Source of the DNA: Leptofilum sp965223525
Lineage (GTDB): Bacteria > Chloroflexota > Anaerolineae > Promineifilales > Promineifilaceae
Length of the DNA: 64,000 bases
Direction of reading: 5' to 3'
Assembly: GCF_965223525.1 (NCBI RefSeq)
Contig: NZ_CBDCWX010000004.1
Location: 806,001-870,000 of the forward strand
The notes beneath the pieces were generated by a model. The model was not told the DNA's origin and did no database searches. It worked only from the letters and a program-made list of their open reading frames with translations. The number at the start of each line of letters is the position of its first letter. Within the stretch, counting starts at the first letter, position 1. The translations under genes and the position numbers were made by a program. Of the stretch, positions 34,511 through 42,510 are shown in pieces.

Positions 34511-35599
34511 TTAGGGAATGTTAGGCTGTTTAGGGCAGTGGGTGAGTGGCACTAGGCCATCCTCTGTCATGAGCGCGGTTTCTTCCAGACGAATGCCGAT
34601 GCTGTCGGGAACGTAGCAGCCCGGTTCGATAGTGACCACCATCCCCACTTCCACCGTAGCCTCTTCTGAAGCGCGTGGCGAAAAAAACGGATCTTCGTGA
34701 ATGTCTAGCCCCAAGCCGTGGCCGAGGCCATGACCAAAATGCTCCCCGTGCCCGGCTCGCTCAAACACGCCTCTGGCAATGGCGTCCACTTCTTTCAGGT
34801 TCATGCCGGGCTTGGCGTTTTGGAAAACGGCCGTTTGCGCCCGCAGAACCAGATGATACAGCTCAAAATACCGAACTGATACCTTGTTATCAAAATAAAA
34901 TGAGCGGGTCAGATCGCTTTTGTAGCCAGCCACCTGTGCCCCCATATCTACAATGAGCGCATCGCCAGCCTGCAAGCGGCGACTGCCGGGATGATGGTGT
35001 GGCAGCGGGCTGTTGCTGCCACTAGAAACGATGATGTCGAAAGCCAAAGCGCCTGCTCCTGCCTGTCGCATGGCTTTTTCCAGTTCCCAGGCAACTTCTG
35101 CTTCGGTCATGCCAATGCAGGCAATTTGGGGAACCTGTGCCATCACGTCATCGGTAATGGCACACGCTTTTTGGATGGTTTGAATTTCGACGGCCGTTTT
35201 GATCATTCGCATCGGTTCTAATGTTTGGGGCAGAGGAACCCAGGCAACATTTTCTACCTCCTCCAGCTCTGCCATCTGCTCCAGCGTCGTGTGTTTGACC
35301 TCGATGCCCACGCGCTGCACGCCAGCTTCGGCCAAAAAATCGCGGGTATCTTGCAAGGTGCGCTGGTGTTTGAACAGCGTAAAATCCGGGGCTTGGCGGT
35401 TGGCCTGGGTAAAGTAGCGATAATCCGTAGCGATAATGGCTTTGCTGCCCGTGATGAGCAGCTGCCCGTTAGAGCCGGTGAAGCCACTGAGCCAGCGCCG
35501 ATTGGTTGGGCTGCTGATAAGTAATCCGTCAACTTCCCATTCAGCTAGTTTGTGGCGAACGGCCGTTATCCTACTTTGGTAGATACTGTTCTCTTGCAT
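34511..35599 (-). CDS. M24-family Xaa-Pro aminopeptidase-like protein
   Basis: A 362-aa pita-bread-fold peptidase that removes N-terminal residues preceding proline. The N-terminal creatinase-like domain spans residues 1-130. The five metal ligands are Asp in IVDMGAQ, Asp in YKSDLTR, His in GHGLGHGLGLDIHE, Glu in TIEPGCY and Glu in RLEETALM. A GGAG site nine bases upstream supports ATG 35599; a TTG at 35614 is the alternative. It ends two bases from the frameshifted gene. A palindromic repeat separates it from the upstream 592-codon gene. Confidence 0.92.
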   Translation of the reverse strand: MQENSIYQSRITAVRHKLAEWEVDGLLISSPTNRRWLSGFTGSNGQLLITGSKAIIATDYRYFTQANRQAPDFTLFKHQRTLQDTRDFLAEAGVQRVGIEVKHTTLEQMAELEEVENVAWVPLPQTLEPMRMIKTAVEIQTIQKACAITDDVMAQVPQIACIGMTEAEVAWELEKAMRQAGAGALAFDIIVSSGSNSPLPHHHPGSRRLQAGDALIVDMGAQVAGYKSDLTRSFYFDNKVSVRYFELYHLVLRAQTAVFQNAKPGMNLKEVDAIARGVFERAGHGEHFGHGLGHGLGLDIHEDPFFSPRASEEATVEVGMVVTIEPGCYVPDSIGIRLEETALMTEDGLVPLTHCPKQPNIP

Positions 35600-35619
35600 T
35601 GAGTCGGTCTCCAATGGTA

Positions 35620-35672
35620 GGTAATTGGGTAACTAAGTAATTACCCCAATTACTCAATTACTAATTTGCCCC
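35620..35672. repeat. intergenic palindrome, GTAATTGAGTAATT family
   Basis: GGTAATTGGGTAACTAAGTAATT is followed by near-inverted CCCCAATTACTCAATTAC. The second copy is at 37403-37437. The right arm overlaps the end of the 35654 gene and supplies its TGA stop. Confidence 0.7.
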
Positions 35673-37378
35673 AATTCCGCCTCAAAAATGGCGCGTAAAA
35701 TAGCGATCATGGTGGCGTAGGTGGGATCCATGCCAAAGTAAGAGAGGTTTTGCGCCCCCAGATTCTTCCCTTTGCTAAAGGGCGTATCAGAAGCGTAATG
35801 CAAAATGCCAACAGGGAAGGGACTGTTATACAGATTCACCAGCTCGTTGGACGGATGTCGCTTGGGGCGTACCATCTCGTAAATGCCGCTGAGATACGGT
35901 CCTGCTTCCATCTCCATGTCGGTGTACCCTTCCTGGTAAAAGACAGACATGTATCCTTCATTTTGCAGGAAGGTGCCGGGAACGGTGATCGCTTTTTGAT
36001 TGTCCATGACCGTGCCGTAGACCAAATAGGGGGCAACATCATCGGCGGCAAAACAGTTGTCGAACAGGTAGGTGTTGAGAGTATGTTCATCATGCACCAC
36101 ACTGGGGATCATCACGTCGCCGATACGGCCGTTTAGCGTCGCCGCCTTACCCATTACGTAAACACCGCGCACTTCCGCAATGTTGCGGGCAATCTCGGTT
36201 AGCACTTGGTAGGCTGCCATCCCCAGCGGATAATCCACATTGATGATGAGCGCATTACTTTTTTGCAGCAGATCGATCCCGGGGATTCGTAAACGGCCGT
36301 CCATGCCGTTCAGGTTGATGCTATTCAGCGGAATGACCTGTACTTCGATGTCAAAAGCGTGTTCGCTGGGGATGCGAATCAAGCCCATGTTGCGCTCTGC
36401 TGCCAACCGTGCGGCCCTTACCTGTGGATTATCTTGCTCCAGCTTCTTTAGCGCGTAATACAAAAAGTTTTCTCGGCTGCTGGGGACGTTGCGCTCTAAA
36501 ATGTCGTGGTATTCGCGGTGCAGCTCTTCAGACCCATTTTCGCGGATGAAGGCATGGATGTCATTTTCGATGTGCAGGGCGTAGCCACTGAGCAGATTGG
36601 GTAGGCTATGCGTGTTGCTAGAGACAAAATAGACGGGCCGGTCTTCCATATGTATCTCTGGCAGATTCTGTTCCACATTGCGCCACCATCGGCGAGTCGC
36701 TCGTTTGTAATCGGCCAAAGAGCCTGCCAATGAGCGGATTGATAGTTCTTGCTTGGTTTGGGCGATGTGGAGGAATTTTACGGCCGTCTCCTCACCCCAT
36801 ACCTGCGCCAGCCGCGCCAAATCTTCAGCTGTAATCGTGGTCATGTGCGCCAGCCGAATAAGACTATTGCCCGTTGGCACACTCGCTTTGCTATCTCGGA
36901 TGCCCTCCAGCTCTTTAATCACATTTTCTTTGTTTAGAAGCTGCCGCAGCTTGCGCCGCTCGATTTGGTAAGCCACCAAGATTGGGATCAGATCGTCAAT
37001 ATCAGAGCGGCTGGCAATGTAGACGGCAAGCTGGTTCTTGCTGTCAAAGAAACTGCGCCGCCGCCTGCCGGGGGCACTGACCTGCTGCCAGCTTTCTACA
37101 TCGGGGAAGCCATGTTGGGCAAACACTTGCTCAGATTGCCCCATAATGATTAGCCGGAGCTGATCTAGGCAGGTGGGCATACGCAAAATGGCGTAGATGA
37201 AGGCAGCCATGTCTGGCTGCGGCTCGTCGGCCAGCACATGCAGCGCGGAGTGCATTCGCTTGTGGGCTTCTATGAGGGTTTTAATTTGCACCTCGCGGCT
37301 GCTACGTAGCAAAGAGTAGTAGGTGCGGAGGTAGAGGTTAATTTCTTCGTTGCCAGAAGTAGGTATGGTTCGGTCCAT
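35654..37378 (-). CDS. large unknown protein, nucleoside-phosphorylase-like C-terminus
   Basis: A 574-aa cytoplasmic protein I do not recognise as a named family. The N-terminal half is helical and charged. In the C-terminal half GKAATLNGRIGDVMIP and GYTDMEMEAGPYLSGIY recall the glycine-rich phosphate loop and the VEMEAAA motif of nucleoside phosphorylases, with a YVMGKAA strand between them; the similarity is weak and functional residues may differ. The start at 37378 (MDRTIPTS) is preferred because the longer frame begins inside a palindromic repeat. It follows selD by only about 45 bases and may share its transcript. Confidence 0.6.
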   Translation of the reverse strand: MDRTIPTSGNEEINLYLRTYYSLLRSSREVQIKTLIEAHKRMHSALHVLADEPQPDMAAFIYAILRMPTCLDQLRLIIMGQSEQVFAQHGFPDVESWQQVSAPGRRRRSFFDSKNQLAVYIASRSDIDDLIPILVAYQIERRKLRQLLNKENVIKELEGIRDSKASVPTGNSLIRLAHMTTITAEDLARLAQVWGEETAVKFLHIAQTKQELSIRSLAGSLADYKRATRRWWRNVEQNLPEIHMEDRPVYFVSSNTHSLPNLLSGYALHIENDIHAFIRENGSEELHREYHDILERNVPSSRENFLYYALKKLEQDNPQVRAARLAAERNMGLIRIPSEHAFDIEVQVIPLNSINLNGMDGRLRIPGIDLLQKSNALIINVDYPLGMAAYQVLTEIARNIAEVRGVYVMGKAATLNGRIGDVMIPSVVHDEHTLNTYLFDNCFAADDVAPYLVYGTVMDNQKAITVPGTFLQNEGYMSVFYQEGYTDMEMEAGPYLSGIYEMVRPKRHPSNELVNLYNSPFPVGILHYASDTPFSKGKNLGAQNLSYFGMDPTYATMIAILRAIFEAELGQISN

Positions 37379-37402
37379 AAGTTTTGTGGGGAATTGGAAT
37401 AG

Positions 37403-37437
37403 AGGTAATTGAGTAATTGGGAAATTACTCAATTACG
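37403..37437. repeat. intergenic palindrome, GTAATTGAGTAATT family
   Basis: GGTAATTGAGTAATTGG mirrored by AATTACTCAATTAC. Its right arm overlaps the last codons and the stop of selD. Confidence 0.7.
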
Positions 37438-38468
37438 TGAATAAAGCCTTCGCCTGTGGAAACGTGGCCGATGGCTACGGCCGTATCACAATGCGCCATA
37501 AATATTTCTACCTGATCTGTCGGGAGAGCCACCAGTAAACCACCAGATGTTTCCGGAGTCATGAGCATGTCTTGAATGAGTTGGCTGACGCCATTGCCAA
37601 AGTTGACCCATTTGCCAAAATAATCCAGATTGCGCCCCATGCCGCCGGGGAACGCGCCGCCCTTGCCGTAGCCTAATGCGCCAGGGAGCCAGGGCAGCTT
37701 GCTCGCCTGGATGTGAAAATCTACCATGCCCAAATGCGCCATCTCGTGGGCGTGACCCAGCAAACCAAAGCCAGTGATGTCCGTAAGGCTGTGGGCATTG
37801 GCAAGCTGGGCGGCTTCTGCGGCCGTTTTGTTGAGCGTTTTCATGCTGGTTACGGCCGTTGCCACATCAGCCGCATCCGTCACCCCATTTTTGAGCGCAG
37901 TGGTTACCACCCCCACGCCCAGCGGCTTGGTGAGCAGCAGCACGTCACCCGGCTGTGCGCCCCCTTTCGTTTTCACTTTTTCGGGATCAATAAGCCCCGT
38001 GACGGCCAGGCCATATTTCGGTTCTTTGTCGTTGACGCTGTGACCACCCGCGATGACTGCGCCCGCTTCTGCCACCTTTTCAGCACCGCCACGCAAAATC
38101 TCGCTCAAAATCTCCACGCCCAAATGGTCGGGGAAGGCGACCAGATTGATAGCAAGCAGCACCTGCCCACCCATCGCATAAATGTCGGATAGGGCATTGG
38201 CAGCGGCAATCGCGCCAAAGTCGTAGGGGTCGTCTACAACTGGCGGGAAGAAGTCGGTGGTGGTGATGATGGCCTGCTGATCGTTGAGTTGGTAAACGGC
38301 CGCATCATCTGCCCTGGTTAACCCCACCAGCAGTTCCGGGTAATCTTCCGGCTTGAACAGCTTCCGCAAGGGGGCAATTGCTTGAGCCAGGTCCCCTGGC
38401 CCCAATTTAGAGGCTCAACCGGCGCAGCTAGCGTAAGACGTGAGCCGGATTTGTTTGGCAATGCTCAT
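37425..38468 (-). CDS. selD: selenide, water dikinase SelD, a selenoprotein with in-frame UGA
   Basis: SelD makes selenophosphate from selenide and ATP for selenocysteine and selenouridine synthesis. The usual reading starts at a TTG (38405), which would remove the active site. Reading upstream in the same frame from ATG 38468, with an AAAAGGA site, gives MSIAKQIRLTSYASCAG, then TGA at 38417-38415, then ASKLGPGDLAQA. This matches the SelD N-terminus, with the UGA at the catalytic Cys/Sec position of the GxUxxK loop. DDAAVY, AMGGQVLLAIN and the LTKPLGVGVVTTALKNG segment confirm SelD. 347 codons including Sec at residue 18. It depends on the selB product. Confidence 0.9.
38381..38417 (-). promoter_or_regulatory. 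putative bacterial SECIS hairpin after the selD UGA
   Basis: In the mRNA the UGA (38417-38415) is followed after nine bases by a stem: inner GCCAGG pairs with CCUGGC around a GGA loop, with two more pairs and one mismatch outside. A stem-loop about 10 bases after the UGA with a G-containing apical loop fits the bacterial SECIS pattern. Function is inferred. Confidence 0.55.
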
Positions 38469-38482
38469 GAAAATCCTTTTGT

Positions 38483-38560
38483 GAATTAAAAATTATAACT
38501 TACGAATTATGAACCGGAGCGATCTCTTTCATAATTCATAATTTATCCTTCATAATTATT
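38483..38560. repeat. intergenic AATTATGAATTATG-type palindrome
   Basis: AATTATAACTTACGAATTATGAA is mirrored by TTCATAATTCATAATTTATCC and a further TTCATAATTA. It fills most of the space between selD and the FHA promoter. Confidence 0.6.
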
Positions 38561-38622
38561 GGTTGCAGATGAGGGAAAGTATACCGGATGCCTATGACCA
38601 TGCAATGTAGCTAGCTTACAGA

Positions 38623-38651
38623 TTGACGTGCTTATTTTCCAAACTTATAAT
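38623..38651 (+). promoter_or_regulatory. promoter of the FHA-domain genes
   Basis: TTGACG (38623-38628), a 17-base spacer and TATAAT (38646-38651), close to consensus. Transcription should start near 38658, only a few bases before the ATG at 38662. Confidence 0.8.
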
Positions 38652-38661
38652 GACGCGCAAG

Positions 38662-39459
38662 ATGACAAAGCAGACACCGTTCCAAAAATTCGAGGCGTTG
38701 GCGCAGCAGCTTGTTGAAGGCAGTTTTAACCGCTTTTTTGGTGGTGGCTTGGCCTTGCCAGATATTGCCACGGCGTTGGCTCGCGTGCTGGAAAATGATG
38801 TTCACGCTGGATTGAACCCAACGCAATACAATATTTATCTCAACGACAAAACGTTTGATAAGCTAATCCAGGCTGAACCGGATACGGCCGTTGCCCTGCA
38901 AAATTATTTGGCTGCTTTTGTGGAGCAAGCAGACTTCTCTTTGCCGCAGCTGCCGCACCTTACATTGGTGGCTGATCCGGCAAAAGGGGCGCGCGATGTT
39001 GTGATTGAGGCGCAAGTGGCGGAACGGCCGTCTGACCACACCGTTACCCAAATTCGCATAGCGGAAGATGGCGCGGCTCAGTTTGCTGCCGACATCGCCG
39101 CTCTGGATGCGTACTTGATTGTGGATGGTCAGCATCATGTACCGCTTACCAAATCTGTGATCAGCCTGGGGCGTAGCACCGACAACGACGTGGTGCTGGA
39201 TGCCCTCACAGTGAGCCGCAAACATGCCCAAATTCGCTGGCGTTACGGCCGTTTCATCCTGTACGACGTCAGCAACCGGGGGCGCACAAAAGTGAACAAC
39301 CAGCCCGTCACGGAAACTGTGTTGCACACTGGCGACGTGATTGCCCTGAGTGACGTGCTGCTCATCTATGGTGAGGGCGACACTCAACCACGCCCCCGTC
39401 CACGCGCCACCACGAATTTAGTAGACGAAACCCAAATTCGCCCTCCCGACACCTCATGA
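38662..39459 (+). CDS. FhaA-type protein: DUF3662 plus FHA domain
   Basis: A 265-aa protein with the actinobacterial FhaA layout. An N-terminal DUF3662 domain (residues 3-115, with FEALAQQLVEGSFNRFFGG) is followed by a linker and a C-terminal FHA domain (about 165-240) with the phosphothreonine-binding SLGRSTDNDVVL and SRKHAQIRW. FHA proteins recruit Thr-phosphorylated partners, in relatives linked to cell-wall synthesis and Ser/Thr kinases. Earlier TTG/ATG codons are rejected because they lie in the -35 and -10 boxes. It is coupled to the next FHA gene (ATGA overlap). Confidence 0.9.
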   Translation: MTKQTPFQKFEALAQQLVEGSFNRFFGGGLALPDIATALARVLENDVHAGLNPTQYNIYLNDKTFDKLIQAEPDTAVALQNYLAAFVEQADFSLPQLPHLTLVADPAKGARDVVIEAQVAERPSDHTVTQIRIAEDGAAQFAADIAALDAYLIVDGQHHVPLTKSVISLGRSTDNDVVLDALTVSRKHAQIRWRYGRFILYDVSNRGRTKVNNQPVTETVLHTGDVIALSDVLLIYGEGDTQPRPRPRATTNLVDETQIRPPDTS

Positions 39460-39890
39460 CCCCCGAACTGATTTTGTTGATTTTTCGTGTGTTGAGTGGC
39501 TTGCTGCTGCTCGGTTTTTTAGGGGGGATTGCTTGGCTCATTTACCGCGACATGCAGGTGACGGCAGCGGCTTTGGTGGAACAGGAACGGCCGTACGGCC
39601 GTCTTCGCATTATTGCCAACGAGGTGGCACAGCCCGCCATTGACACAACCTTTCCTTTGTTGCCCATCACCAGCATTGGCCGCGCTGCCAGCAACACGGT
39701 GGTTTTGCCGGATGGCTACGCCAGTGCCGAACATGCCCTCATCACTCGCCGCCAGGGTAAATGGTGGCTGGAAGATCGGGGCAGCCGCAATGGGACGTTG
39801 TTGAATGATGTGATGTTGGAGGGAACGGCCGTTATCAGCGCGGGTGATGTCATCGCCGTCGGGGGAACGGTGCTAAAGCTAGAGCTTTAG
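39456..39890 (+). CDS. FhaB-type membrane-anchored FHA protein
   Basis: A 144-aa protein: one N-terminal transmembrane helix (LIFRVLSGLLLLGFLGGIAWLI), then a cytoplasmic FHA domain with TSIGRAASNTVVLPDG and the conserved SAEHALI and SRNGTLLND loops. This FhaB/FipA-like arrangement pairs with FhaA in many Gram-positive and Chloroflexota genomes next to kinase/phosphatase and rod-shape genes, though none of these is in the window. Its ATG overlaps the upstream stop. Two adjacent octamers (39589-39603) share one ACGGCCGTACGGCCGT block. Confidence 0.88.
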   Translation: MTPELILLIFRVLSGLLLLGFLGGIAWLIYRDMQVTAAALVEQERPYGRLRIIANEVAQPAIDTTFPLLPITSIGRAASNTVVLPDGYASAEHALITRRQGKWWLEDRGSRNGTLLNDVMLEGTAVISAGDVIAVGGTVLKLEL

Positions 39891-39908
39891 ACAACCTAGT
39901 CGTGAATT

Positions 39909-40880
39909 CTATTGTGGGAGCAACATCGGTTGTTTTGCTGCAACAGCATCGTTCTCTTCATGCCAGGACAAGAGCCAGGCAAAAGTTAGGTCAGCATAAG
40001 GAGAAGATTTGCCGTCGGCAGCCACCAAGTAAGCTGGCGGCAGGCGACCTACATAAACTACCTCATGCCCATTCAGAAGGGAGTAAATAGAGAGAGGTTT
40101 TCTTCCCTGGGCAATGCCAATTACAAATTCGATATTAGTTTTCCCACAGGCGGCCGAAATGCCAGCGTGTATTTGCGACGGCGTTAATTTGTATGAGTAA
40201 CCGCTGCCATATGGCATGATCAGGCTTCTCACCGGATAGTTTAGCCCTCGCTCCGCCAATTTGGCTTCAATAAGCTGGGCAGAGCGTACAATTTCTGCTT
40301 CGTAATCTACGGCCGTAAAATCAGACCGTGGGCCACTGTCCATCGCGTTAAAATTGGAGTGGTAAGAAGTGTGCGTTGCTAGCTCGAATCCCTCATCTAG
40401 CCAGCCACGTACAATATCCCAACGCGCCTCATCTTGCTCCCGTTGCGGAGAACCGTTAATCACGGGTTCGGTAATGACGCCAAAAACGGCCGTCATCCCC
40501 GCCGCTCGAATCCATTCCTTCATTTGAGCAAACGTGGAAAATGCAGCACAAGCTCCCTTCGCCATCGAAATATCGTCAATGCTGAGGATGATTGGTTTTG
40601 CAGGCACGCGGTTTTCACGCACCATTTGCTGCCAACTGCGGTAGGTAACGGCCGTAAAGCCCGCCTGGTTTAGCTGCTCAAGTAACGGCGGCAAAAACGC
40701 TAGCTGAGCGTCCTGACTGTGCAGCATGAGCGAAGGCGGAATTGCTACATCTTGTGGCAAGATGGCTGCTCGCTCACGCAGCGGATTGAAACCACCAACC
40801 GTGGCATGTGTCAAAAATCCGGTGGCTGCCTTGAGAAAGCCGCGTCGGGAAACTGTTTGCTGAGAAAGTGCTGTCGTCAT
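39909..40880 (-). CDS. Tat-exported polysaccharide deacetylase family protein
   Basis: A 323-aa protein with a twin-arginine signal (SRRGFLKAATGFL) and a NodB/polysaccharide deacetylase barrel. The first metal-binding motif is degenerate as SIDDISM; the H-x3-H motif appears as THTSYH (about residue 176). It should act in the outer compartment on acetylated glycans or peptidoglycan. The start at 40880 has an AGGGGG site at seven bases. It is convergent with fhaB. Confidence 0.85.
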   Translation of the reverse strand: MTTALSQQTVSRRGFLKAATGFLTHATVGGFNPLRERAAILPQDVAIPPSLMLHSQDAQLAFLPPLLEQLNQAGFTAVTYRSWQQMVRENRVPAKPIILSIDDISMAKGACAAFSTFAQMKEWIRAAGMTAVFGVITEPVINGSPQREQDEARWDIVRGWLDEGFELATHTSYHSNFNAMDSGPRSDFTAVDYEAEIVRSAQLIEAKLAERGLNYPVRSLIMPYGSGYSYKLTPSQIHAGISAACGKTNIEFVIGIAQGRKPLSIYSLLNGHEVVYVGRLPPAYLVAADGKSSPYADLTFAWLLSWHEENDAVAAKQPMLLPQ

Positions 40881-41055
40881 GATAAACCCCCTGGTTGCCT
40901 TTGCATAAAGCGCATCCTAGAGGTTTGTTGCGGCGGTAAATTCCGTCTTTCTGCCGCGTTTGTTAAGCACCAGAACGGTAGAAATTCAGTAGTGAACCTT
41001 TCTGCATTATGCTAAAATGCAGCAGCTTGCCCTACCGCCAAGCAGGAGCGTTGAC

Positions 41056-42510
41056 GTGACTGAAATTGCTGTGTCGGACTGGACAGACACCCTCAAACAA
41101 GCCTTAAAAGTGTGGCATCGCTCCGCCGAGTTAAGCCAATCCCCCCTGGCCAATTTGCACATTGTGGAGAAAGAACGCCTGCACAAAGCCTATGCCGATG
41201 ATTTAAACGGCCGTGTCGCTGCTATGCGGGACGTGCTGCGACGCGCAATTCACGCTTTGGGGGTTGTGGGGCAGTCGCCACCAGAAAACGAAGCAGATAG
41301 CCGATGGCTGGCGCGAGAATGGCGGCATTATGCCATTCTCACCTTGCGTTTTTTGCGCGGCTTATCCCGCACAGAAATCCAGCACCGGATTGGGTTGGCA
41401 GAAGGAGGGCAATATTACACAGACCAGCGGCAGGCGATTGAACTGGTGGCTTTGATTCTTCAAGACTGGGAAGGCGCGCCTCGCGAGGAAAGTTCACTGC
41501 TGCGGCTAGCGTTTCCCAGCGGCGCAATTCCGCTTGACGATACGTTTTATATCGAACGCCAAGCTGATGAGGAACTGCGACATCAAATTCAGCAGCCAGG
41601 CCAAACTATCACCATAACTGGCCCGCGACAGGTGGGTAAAACGTCGCTGCTCATTCGCGGGGCCAATCAGGCTGTTCAGGCACTTGATGCTAGGGTTGCC
41701 TACATTGATTTGCAAGCGATTGGTTCTGAGGCAATGGCCGACAGCGATACGTTTTTGCGATTGTTGGCCGATTGGCTGGCTGATGAGGTAGGTTTGTCGC
41801 CTGCTGTTGTGGAATCAAGCTGGCAAAGTGCGCTGGGGGCGTCTCGCAAGCTGACCAAGCTGCTGGAACGCGCCATCCTGCCTGCAGTTGGTGGGACGCT
41901 GGTGCTGGCACTGGATGAAGTCGATCGCCTCCTGGCCACCTCTTTTCACACCGAATTTTTTGGCTTACTCCGCTCTTGGCACAATTTGCGTGCCTGGAAT
42001 GCCGAATGGCAATCGTTTACTTTGCTTATGGCCATTTCCACTGAGCCTTATTTGCTCATTAATGACTTACAGCAATCTCCCTTCAACGTCGGCTTGATGC
42101 TTTACCTGACGGATTTTTCCCAAGACCAGGTGGCCGCTTTGAATGAGCGATACGGCCGTCCTCTCAAAAAAGCTGAGGTTACTGAACTGTACACCTTGCT
42201 CAATGGCCAGCCTTACCTTACCCGGTTGGCACTTTACACAATCGTGAAGCAATCGTTGGATTTTGCTGCCTTTAGCCAAATAGCGTTAACAGAGCAGAGT
42301 CCTTTTATTTCTCACCTGCGCTACCTGCGCCAGCTTGTTGAGAGTGATCCTGCTTTGCGAGCCGCCATGAAGGAAATAGTGACTCGGCAAAGCTGCCGCG
42401 ATGACCTGCTGCGTCACCGGTTACAAAAAGCAGGACTGGTACAGCAAAATGGTACGGTCGTTGCGCCTAGATGTGTGCTGTACGGCCGTTACTTCACCCG
42501 CCACTTATGA
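41056..42510 (+). CDS. AAA-like (STAND-type) ATPase with effector-like N-terminus
   Basis: A 484-aa protein of the AAA-like (PF14516-type) group. A helical N-terminal region (residues 1-150) is followed by a P-loop TITGPRQVGKTSLLIRGA (about 190-205), Walker B LVLALDEVDRLLA, and a winged-helix-type C-terminus. Members are found in signalling and conflict systems. GTG 41056 is favoured because AGGAG lies seven bases upstream; ATG 41017 would put the start inside the -10-like TAAAAT. It overlaps the next, related gene (ATGA). Confidence 0.72.
   Translation: MTEIAVSDWTDTLKQALKVWHRSAELSQSPLANLHIVEKERLHKAYADDLNGRVAAMRDVLRRAIHALGVVGQSPPENEADSRWLAREWRHYAILTLRFLRGLSRTEIQHRIGLAEGGQYYTDQRQAIELVALILQDWEGAPREESSLLRLAFPSGAIPLDDTFYIERQADEELRHQIQQPGQTITITGPRQVGKTSLLIRGANQAVQALDARVAYIDLQAIGSEAMADSDTFLRLLADWLADEVGLSPAVVESSWQSALGASRKLTKLLERAILPAVGGTLVLALDEVDRLLATSFHTEFFGLLRSWHNLRAWNAEWQSFTLLMAISTEPYLLINDLQQSPFNVGLMLYLTDFSQDQVAALNERYGRPLKKAEVTELYTLLNGQPYLTRLALYTIVKQSLDFAAFSQIALTEQSPFISHLRYLRQLVESDPALRAAMKEIVTRQSCRDDLLRHRLQKAGLVQQNGTVVAPRCVLYGRYFTRHL

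Noticed and set aside
38403..38405. TTG as selD start
   Set aside because: Would drop the active-site Sec codon and the conserved N-terminal strand; the UGA read-through from ATG 38468 explains the family alignment.
38623..38652. TTG or ATG starts for the FHA gene at 38623 and 38650
   Set aside because: They coincide with the -35 and -10 boxes of its promoter; ATG 38662 is used instead.
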